Assembly (NCBI GenBank): GCA_023213395.1
Contig: CM041465.1
Location: 119,357,741-119,421,740 of the forward strand
From: Cycas panzhihuaensis
Lineage: Eukaryota > Cycadophyta
DNA: 64,000 nt
Reading direction: 5' to 3'
The notes under the pieces were generated by a model. That model was not told where the DNA came from and ran no database searches. It worked only from the letters and a program-made list of their open reading frames with translations. The stretch's first letter is position 1. Every line of letters begins with the position of its first letter. The position numbers were made by a program, and so were the translations under genes. Shown in pieces: positions 56,980-64,000 of the stretch.

Positions 56980-57583
56980 AAGAAAATGGTAGAATATTCT
57001 TGCCTCAAACCAAGTATGCCAAAGAACTATTATTTAAGTTCAACACAGCAAACTCTAAAAGGTAGATGTAAAATAATCACAAAAGGTCAAGGTCTAGTAG
57101 TAAATGTAACTCTATACAAGAAACTCGTAGACAACTTAATATATCTCACTTTTACCTGCCCAAACAATATGTATGCTCTATGAATTATATCAAGATTCAT
57201 GAACAATTCTCATGAAGCGCATTGAAAAGCAACAAAAAGAGTATTAAAATATATGCAAAAAAAACCTAGAGTTTAGTTTGAAATACATTCAAAAACTAGA
57301 TTTCAAACTTATTGATTACAATTATTCAAATTAGGCAAGAGAAAAGAATGGCCAAAAGACAACTTTAAGTTATTGTTTCAATCTTGATTCAAAAGTAATC
57401 TCTTAGAACAACAAAAAATAATCTTCAATTTTTCTTTCATCAACAAAAACAAAGTACAAAGTAACTATGAAAGCCACCTGTGAATCCATTTGGTTGAAAA
57501 AAATGTTAAAAGATTTGGTATAGATCCAACTTTTTCCCACCATATTTTATTGTGAGAATCAAAGTATAATGAAATTTGTAATA
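56980..57583 (+). pseudogene. Copia-F RT end and RNase H start
   Basis: The open frame 56986-57183 reads KGQGLVVNVTLYKKLVDNLI then YLTFTCPNNMYAL, the block between RT and RNase H. RNase H follows in broken frames: SRFMNNSHEAH (about 57190) and IFYCENQSIMKFVI (about 57545-57580). It is cut at 57583 by the copia-I LTR. Confidence 0.8.
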
Positions 57584-58222
57584 TGTTGAAAAAACTAGGT
57601 CCCAATAATCAAAAACTGCCACCAAGATCTAAACTATTTTACAACTAGTTCAAAGAATTGAAACTAAAATTTAATATGCAAGTTCTTAAACTAAAGATAA
57701 TATAATAAATAAATCAAAAACTTAAAGCATCACAAATATACCAAATATAACGTGGTAAAACTCTAGCAGTGTGTTAAGGAAACATCTACACATGAAAGGT
57801 ATCGATCTTTATTATCAAATAATTGAGAAAATATATATAATCTGCAATAGAATGTTTACAGCAACAACAACCAATTGCCTCTACTCAATACAGTACATCC
57901 AATACATCGAATATCAACATAACAAAAAAACACCTTAAATCAGACTATATGAGAGAGTCATATAAGGCACAAATCTTGACCATCAAATCTAGGGTAGTTT
58001 GAATGAACAACCATGATTCTCTTTACAATTTAATATGTTTTACAGTGCTATCGCCCCTAAACACTCTCTTTGAGGAGGGGGGTTCCAGCTTCTCCACACA
58101 TCCCCTAGCCAAAGAATGCTCATGCCCCTCTTGGATCCCCCCACAGAAATTTGAGGAGAAAACTGCACTACTAACCTATCAAAATTTTTGCTTCTAAAAC
58201 ATTGTTGTCACATTATCTAACA
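57584..58222 (-). repeat. Copia-I 3' LTR
   Basis: About 639 bp from TGTTGAAAAAACTAGG to ATTATCTAACA (plus strand), followed by ATCTCCACCTTAAC, the reverse complement of a polypurine tract. Edges are inferred from the loss of copia-F coding on the left and the purine tract on the right; no partner LTR is visible. A 64-codon plus frame inside it (58003-58197) is not thought to be a gene. Confidence 0.65.
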
Positions 58223-58279
58223 ATCTCCACCTTAACAATAATTTACCTAATACCTTTCCTGAACCATTCATCACCTTTT

Positions 58280-59190
58280 CTGCAACCTAAGATAAGTCAA
58301 ACACTATTTGAACTTCTCCAATAGTACTGGTTTTATTAATATATCAACACAATTTTGTTTTGTGTTAACCTTCTCAAGTGCCACTCCACCTGCTTCTACA
58401 ACTTGTCTAACAAAATAGTAATTAAAAATAGTATGCTTTGTTCTACTATGATAAATTAGATTCTTTGCTAAGTAAATGGTACTTTGACTGTCACAATATA
58501 CCTTTACCTTTTCTTGTTTCCTTCCAAGCTCAGTTAATAGACCCTGCAACTAAATTGCTTCCTTATAAGCATGTGTTGTAGTAACATATTTTACTTCTAT
58601 AGTCAATAATATAATTCTACTCTACAATTTTGACATCCAACTAATTGGACCATTTGTAAGAGTAAACACATAACCTGAAGTAGGCCTTCTCTTATCTAAA
58701 TCTCTTGTAAAGTCTAAATCAACATATCTACAAACCTAATTACCTGTGCCACCAAAGGTGATGCAATAGTTACTTGTATCCCTCAAATATCAAAACACCA
58801 ATTTTACTGTTGCCCAATATTTCTTTCCTAGGTTTGTCATAAATCTGTTAACTACACTGACTATATGTGAAATGTCAAGTCTTGTATATACCATGGCATA
58901 CATCAAATTTCTTACTACACTGACATAAGGTACATGAGACATATAATCATTTTCTTCTTCATTACTAGGACTCATACTTAAAAAATGCTTGAAATGGGAA
59001 GCCAACGGGATACTCACTAGTTTCACATTTACCATACCAAATCTAGTTAGCACCTTCTCCACATATTTCTACTGCAATAACCATAGCTTACCATTTTTTC
59101 TGTCTATATGTATCTCCATACTTAAGATTTATTTTGTAGCTCCTAGATCCTTCATATGAAATGTCCTGGCCAATTGAGCCTTTAACTTAT
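58280..59190 (-). pseudogene. Copia-I RNase H
   Basis: Frames 59062-58790 (MEKVLTRFGMVNVKLVSIPL; later TRLDISHIVSVVNRFMTN) and 58549-58304 (KVKVYCDSQSTIYLAKNLIY; later NTKQNCVDILIKPVLLEKF) cover the RT tail and the C-terminal RNase H. The middle is in a third frame. Close to full length, with frameshifts. Confidence 0.85.
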
Positions 59191-60100
59191 TGATTTATGC
59201 CATACTCTTACTTGCAACCAGTATGTAATCAACATATAATGCTAAGATAATGAATAAGCCATTGTTCAAGAATTTAGAGTAAACACAATAATCATACTCA
59301 CTTCTTTTGAAAGTTTGTCTCTCCATGAAGGTATCAAACTTTATGTACCATTGCCTGGGTGATTGCTTCAAGCCATACAATGATTTCTTGAGCCTACAAA
59401 CAAGCATTTTCTTAACATTCTATACAAAACCTTCTAGCTAATCTATATAGATCTCCTCATCTAAATTTTTATGTAAAAAAAATTGTTTTCACATCTAACT
59501 ACTCTAACTCCAAATTAAGGGAAGCTACCAAAGCTGACAAAACCTGAATTGAAATAAGTTTAACAACTAGTGAAAAAATCTTATGAAAATCAATACATGA
59601 TTTCTATGCAAAGCCTTTAGCCACCAGTTTTGTCCTATATTTGTCAACATTTCCATCAACATATGTTTTCTTCTTGAAAACTCACCTATAACCAATAGTC
59701 TTCCTCCCATGTGGAAGTTCTACCAAATCTCACAAATTATTTTTCTTCAATGCACCTATCTCTTCCTACATAGCTCTCTTTCACTTCTCACTATAAATAT
59801 TATCTACCACTTCCTGATAGCATGTAGGCTCACCATCATTAGAAACTAAAGCAATAGAAATAGAAGGGTTGTACATGTTAGGTAAATGATTGACTCTTAT
59901 AGATCTTTTAATAGTTGGTGGAGGAGTGTCTATATACTCTTGTAAATCTGCTACATATTCATCTTCAGAAAGCACTTCATGCATTTATGTTTCCAAAGAT
60001 GGCTAGGTCTAAAGCTTAACCTGTTGATGTTTAGCTTTCTGCTCCTGTTTTACTTCAACTTCTATACTGTATGATTTTAAAAAGGGAGATTCACCAAACA
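59191..60100 (-). pseudogene. Copia-I reverse transcriptase and linker
   Basis: Frame 59407-59195 reads MLVCRLKKSLYGLKQSPRQW then ALYVDYILVASKSMA: the second catalytic Asp is Tyr (59235-59224), so RT is dead. Frame 59984-59781 is the acidic linker before RT. Confidence 0.85.
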
Positions 60101-60840
60101 TAACATCTCTGTTAATAATGATTTTGTGGGCAGTAGGATCCCACAACCTGTATCCCTTTACACCATCTCTATCACCAGAACTAACAAAGATACATCTCTT
60201 AGATTACAGGTCTAACTTTGAACATTGACTTCTAGTAGTCAAGGCATAAGCATCACAACTAAAAATTTTTAAATTTAAATAGTTATATGGATGTCTAATC
60301 CATACCCCTTTAGGAATCTTGCAGTCTATTACAAGTGATGGTGACCTATTTACCAAATAACAAGTTATCTGAACAGTGTTTGCCCATAAGCCCTGCTTCA
60401 CTCTTGTATTACTCAGCATGTTTTTCGCTCTTTCCAAAAGCATCTTATTCATTTGCTTAGCTATGTCATTTTGCTACAGAATATAACTAGTGGTCTTATG
60501 CCTTTCGATCCCAGCTTCTTTACAATAGTTCTCAAACTCTAAGGAGTTGAACTCACCCCAATTGTCAATTCTTAAACATTTGATTGACCTGTCAATGCTC
60601 TTCTTAACTATAGCCTTGAACTGCTTAAACACACTGAAATTTTCAGATTTCCTTTTCATAAAATAGACCCATACCTTTCTAGAGTAATCATCTATAAATG
60701 TAACAAAATACAATGATCTTCCATAAGATGTTGTAGAGGTTGGTCCCCACACATCTAAATGTATATAATCCAGAACACCTTTACTAGTGTGACTTGAAGG
60801 AATGATGGATCTAGGAGATAAATCACTCACATGCACACAA
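60101..60840 (-). pseudogene. Copia-I integrase
   Basis: Frame 60836-60474 reads YIHLDVWGPTSTTSYGRSLY, FVTFIDDYSRKVWVYFM and KCLRIDNWGEFNSLEFENYC. The catalytic triad positions are kept as Asp, Asp and Glu, although a Gly before the Glu is Trp (DNWGEF). Frame 60452-60204 continues with MLLERAKNMLSNTRVKQGLW and VNRSPSLVIDCKIPKGVW. The N-terminal zinc-binding part is cut off by copia-J. Confidence 0.9.
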
Positions 60841-61106
60841 TGGTAATGGAGAATGAAAATGAAGATGAAACAAGATATGAGAGCAAGCTTGGAGATGAGA
60901 ATAAATAAGAACTCCCTCCTTGAAATTTCTCCTTTTATTATTGAGGGTGAATATTCGGGTTAGGATTTTCTCGCCTAATGACATGAACCCGAAATTACAT
61001 CTAAATGTACATAAAGTACATTTCATTAAGAGACTAATGCTAATAATATATCCTAAGGTCGCATAATTAATCTACACAAATGACTTTGATACATTAACCT
61101 CTTTCA
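60841..61106 (-). repeat. Copia-J 3' LTR
   Basis: 266 bp from TGGTAATGGAG to CTCTTTCA (plus strand), followed by the polypurine tract. The left edge coincides with the abrupt end of copia-I integrase. Confidence 0.75.
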
Positions 61107-61553
61107 ATTCCCCTCTTAATGGTGGAAGGTCATTTTCAGAAAATCTATTCTATGAGGTTTTCATTTGAGCCTCATTATTACAATGAAATTCTAAGTGACA
61201 CTTTTGTAGGAAAACCCTCATGGGAAATAAAAACCCACGAACTTTCTAAGATCTATAGCCCCTTTTATAAATCAAAAGGGCTAAGATGGCTCTTTGATGT
61301 AACCTGATAACCAAGTAGCTTAAATATGCAGCTTAATCTGCTAATTCTCCATATATTGTTTGGTCATTTCCTATTCCCTTTTGGGTTTTCACAGGTTCTG
61401 ATTTTCTAAAATAAGTACAACCCTTATCCTTCCATGCCCACATGGGGTTTTCACAAAGATGATAGAGCAAAGACTTACTCTTATTCTTCTGCGCCCACAA
61501 GGGGTTTTCACAAAGATAATAGAGTATGATTATCATATTACCATCTTCTTTGA
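61107..61553 (-). repeat. Copia-J 3' untranslated region with tandem units
   Basis: Between RNase H and the LTR a word GCCCACAnGGGGTTTTCACA recurs at 61437-61456 and 61494-61513 (57 bp apart), with a weaker copy (TTTTGGGTTTTCACAGG) near 61379. Each is followed by an AAGATnATAGAG tail. In the minus frame these spell HLCENPMWAW and YLCENPLWAQ, which is probably accidental. Confidence 0.7.
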
Positions 61554-62102
61554 TCAATCGAAGATGGAGGTCCTAAGGCCGAGCTGCGTTCGAAATTGTT
61601 CAAACTTCACCCTTTGCAGCGGTTTAGTGAAGATATCGGCCACTTGATCTGCTGTGGGGCAGTAATCTAATTGAATTGTGCCATCATGAACAAGTTCCCT
61701 AATCCTGTGGACTTTCATACTTATGTATTTGGTACGATCATGAAATACAGGATTTTTTGCCATGCAGATTACTGATTGATTATCCACATGAAGACTCGTA
61801 GGACTTATTTGGGTGATATTCAATGTTTTTAATAATTTCCCCAGCCATATCACCTCTTTACTGATATCAAAAACAGCAATGTATTCAGCTTCGACAGTTG
61901 AATCTGTAACTATCTTTTGCCATCTAGATCTCCATGATATTGGTGTTGTTCCAAGAAACATTACATACCCAAACGTAGATCTTCCTGTATCTTTATCTCC
62001 TATAAAGTCTGAGTATGTATATGCAGAAAGCTTGAAGTCTGAATTAGGTTCATACAACAGACCATATTTACTGGTCGTCTTAAGGTATCTCAATACTCGC
62101 AC
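61554..62102 (-). pseudogene. Copia-J RNase H
   Basis: An uninterrupted 182-codon frame: MRVLRYLKTTSKYGLLYEPN, DKDTGRSTFGYVMFLG, VTDSTVEAEYIAVFDISKEV, LHVDNQSVICMAKNPVFHDR, ADQVADIFTKPLQRVKFEQF. This is the complete C-terminal copia RNase H with its acidic residues present. The stop lies just before the repeat-bearing 3' region. It is the only domain in the window that looks biochemically intact. Confidence 0.92.
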
Positions 62103-62120
62103 TGTTATCTGTCAATGATT

Positions 62121-62960
62121 CTATGTAGGATTTATCATGTAATGAGCAAGAATACTGACAGAGTATATAATATCTGGCCTTGTATTGGTAGTGTAGATGA
62201 GACTACCTATAAGTTTCCTGTAGAGTGTTGCGTCTGCCTCCCTAGTGTCACCTTCAGCTGAGAGTTTGGTATTAGGATCCATAGGTAACATCACTGGTCG
62301 ATCATCTTCTAACTGAAACTTGGTTAGAAGATCGTTGATGTATTTTTCTTGGGAGAGGAAAATTTTTCCATTCTTTTGTGTTACTTCAATTCCCAAGTAA
62401 TATTTCATCAAACCGAGGTCAGATAATTTGAATGTTTTGCCAAGGTCCTTTTTCAGCTAACTTATTGCCTGTTCACTATTACCTGTTATTAGCATGTCAT
62501 CCACAAAGATTATGAGATAAGTGACTTTATCTTTATGGCGCTTAATAAACAATGTTGCATCAATATCTTGATAGTCACAAACCTAGTATCCAAGTTGCCT
62601 CATCCTTTCAGACAACTTGGCAAACCAAGCGCGAGGGGCTTGTTTAAGGCCATACAAGGATTTTCTGGGCCTGCAAACCTTATGCTCTTGACCTTCGATC
62701 TCATATCCTTCTGGCTGAGCCATGTAAATTTCTTCTTCAAGATCTCCATTGAAAAATATGGTCTTAATATCAAGTTGGCGAATTTTCCAACCCTGTTGAG
62801 CAGCCAAGGTCACAAGAGTTCTAATTGTAGGCCATTTGGTTGTAGGTGCAAAGACTTCAGTGTAGTCGATGCCTTCCCTTGTGTAAATCCTTTAGCTACC
62901 AACCTCGACTTGTGTTTTTCAAGGGTGTCGTCTGATCTATATTTATTTTTAAACACCCAT
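62121..62960 (-). pseudogene. Copia-J reverse transcriptase
   Basis: Frame 62813-62583 reads MTLAAQQGWKIRQLDIKTIF, DLEEEIYMAQPEGY and SLYGLKQAPRAWFAKLSERM. The active-site box is IIFVDDML (FVDD at 62507-62496). Frame 62411-62121 continues MMKYYLGIEVTQKNGKIFLS and TRPDIIYSVSILAHYMINPT. At least one TAG in place of Gln separates the two frames. Near-complete. Confidence 0.9.
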
Positions 62961-62993
62961 TTATTTTGAACTACCTTTCTGCCAAGTGGTAGA

Positions 62994-63521
62994 TCAACGA
63001 GCTCCCATGTCTGGATTCTTGATAAGAGATTGGTACTCTTCGTTCATGGCGTTTCTCCAAGCTGCATGCTTTACAGCTTCTTGGTACATTAAGTGCTCTT
63101 CATTAAGAGTAAGGTGCAATTCTGTTGATTTAAGCTCAGTATATAATGATTCTTGCATCCTTGCTCTATGTGCACTTCGAGTGCCAATTTTGCCCCTCTC
63201 ATCTGGTTGTATGTCCTTATTGAACTGGCGGGCTTCTTGAGATCCTCGAGTTGGAAATGATGTCCTCATTTTCCCAACTTCTTGGTTCTCATCGTGTTTA
63301 TTAAAATGATTATTTTGTAAGGAGGATGTTGATGTGCCTAAGGAAGATGGTCCTTCTACCATTGTTTTGCCTTTGTCAATTGAAGGTGGAGAGGATGGTT
63401 CTTCTACAATGGCTTTGCCTTTGTCAACTCTGCTATCTTCAAAAGATTGTGTTGGATGTACACTCATTAGTTCAGAGTCACAACTTGTATCCTCCAAGGC
63501 TCTATTGTCAACTTCCAACAT
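62994..63521 (-). pseudogene. Copia-J integrase-RT linker with internal duplication
   Basis: A 175-codon frame, Ser- and Glu-rich. It contains two tandem copies of a 17-residue-type unit: DKGKAIVEEPSSPPS and DKGKTMVEGPSSLGT (63357-63440 region). It later reads KRGKIGTRSAHRARMQ-like basic sequence and HAAWRNAMNEEYQSLIKN, the start of the RT module. Confidence 0.85.
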
Positions 63522-63599
63522 TTGGAGTAATTTATGTCTGTCCCCCCCACCAAATTTTAGAATCTGAACATCATACTTGATAACTTTATTATAGCGATG

Positions 63600-64000
63600 T
63601 GAGGGTACTATGGAGTCTAATTTAAGTAACTAATCCTCTGTCTCCGCAAAAACGACATCTCTGGTAACGATGATTTTTCGTTGTGAAGGTATGAAGACCT
63701 TATACCCTTTCTTATCCATAGGGTATCCAACAAAAATGCCTTTAAGTGCCCTTGGCTAGAGTTTATTTCTATTTGTATCCAAAATATAGGCATAGCATAT
63801 AGAGCCAAAAATTCTAAAGTAGTGAACAATAGTGGCTTGTCCTGAGTCTACACTGCTTTCCCAAAATATAATAGTTATAAAAATTCAAATCTGAAAGTTG
63901 CAAGTTAGGAAGTAACTTACGGTTCATCAACACCTTAAGTCATCTCCCACTCATGTGCCCAAGTCTCTGATGCCATAACTGAGCTAGATCTTCTGCAATT
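63600..64000 (-). pseudogene. Copia-J integrase C-terminal part
   Basis: One minus frame reads IVHYFRIFGSICYAYILDTN, stop-containing, then ALKGIFVGYPMDKKGYKVFI and RKIIVTRDVVFAETED (to about 63640), the end of a copia integrase. The segment to the window end should be integrase core; it is AT-rich with broken frames. The open frame 63829-63617 is in a different phase and is a shadow. Confidence 0.75.

Larger units (their letters stand above)
43930..57583 (+). mobile_element. Copia-F: plus-strand Ty1/copia element, interrupted three times, open to the right
   Basis: 5' LTR end and primer site (44180-44195), gag from 49747, protease, integrase, and RT to 52298, resuming at about 56980 and reaching RNase H at 57583. 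Copia-G sits in the leader, copia-H inside RT and copia-I inside RNase H. The reading continues in sense across the copia-H gap (YYYLEVKII before, VNVTLYKKLVDNLIYLTFTC after). The 3' LTR must lie beyond the window. Confidence 0.85.
57584..60840 (-). mobile_element. Copia-I: Ty1/copia element, minus strand, cut by copia-J
   Basis: 3' LTR 57584-58222, polypurine tract, then RNase H, RT, linker and integrase running right to left until 60840, where copia-J begins. Gag, the 5' LTR and the missing integrase start must lie right of copia-J, outside the window. It inserted in copia-F RNase H; the outer 5-mer there is TAATA. Confidence 0.85.
60841..64000 (-). mobile_element. Copia-J: best-preserved Ty1/copia element, minus strand, open to the right
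   Basis: 3' LTR 60841-61106, polypurine tract (reverse complement of ATTCCCCTCTTAA), RNase H, RT, linker and integrase, truncated by the window end. Frames are long, and only a few stops are seen (for example a TAG at a Gln position between the RT pieces). The 5-mer CACAA before the LTR is the expected left target duplication; its partner lies outside. It inserted into copia-I integrase. Confidence 0.88.

Noticed and set aside
58003-58197. 64-codon plus open frame with a Pro- and Ser-rich part
   Set aside because: It lies inside the inferred copia-I LTR and shows no motif.
1-64000. tRNA, rRNA, CRISPR or bacterial-type operon features
   Set aside because: None seen. tRNA-like words found are only the short primer-binding complements next to LTRs, and repeats are LTRs or microsatellites.

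Overview
This window reads as deep repeat DNA from a seed plant with a large genome, possibly a gymnosperm, although nothing here fixes the species. It is AT-rich. I see no intact host gene, tRNA, rRNA or CRISPR array. Nearly everything supportable is LTR retrotransposon: one degenerate Ty3/gypsy chromovirus, at least eight Ty1/copia elements, and two elements with no recognisable retroviral genes. They are stacked inside each other, and the gene fragments they carry are of plant type (pyridoxal kinase, actin-depolymerising factor, eIF5A, CDC25/ACR2-like rhodanese).

Left half (2903-34137): a minus-strand chromovirus, about 7 kb once insertions are removed, has LTRs at 2903-3294 and 33746-34137. 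It is cut into pieces by four insertions, all also minus-strand: a non-coding LTR element (6549-9966, near-match target duplication), copia-A (10338-22210, duplication ATAGG), copia-C (about 23.8-28.79 kb) and copia-D (29056-33320, duplication AATTT). Copia-A is itself split in gag by a fifth element, here called LARD-1 (14784-19559, duplication AAGAG). LARD-1 is the youngest complete element: its two 364-bp LTRs differ at three positions.

The notable content is in this nest. LARD-1 has a perfect primer-binding site and polypurine tract but no recognisable gag or pol. It carries fragments of at least three unrelated nuclear genes: pyridoxal kinase (minus), actin-depolymerising factor (minus) and eIF5A (plus). 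The copia-A leader separately carries an almost full-length but catalytically dead CDC25/ACR2-like rhodanese gene, antisense to the element. Two gene-capturing retroelements therefore sit one inside the other.

Right half: copia-E (35389-42719, plus) is a decayed full-length element. Copia-F (plus, 5' LTR about 43930-44179) runs to about 57583 and continues beyond the window. It is interrupted by copia-G (44229-49462, minus), by copia-H (52299-56977, minus; a truncated RT-RNase H unit arranged LTR-unit-LTR-unit-LTR) and by copia-I (57584 onward, minus). Copia-I is in turn interrupted at 60840 by copia-J (60841 to the window end, minus), the best preserved pol here. None of the elements looks able to move by itself as read: stops, frameshifts or missing domains affect all of them. 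The letters A-J are local names, not family names. Percent identities and ages were judged by eye except where differences were counted.
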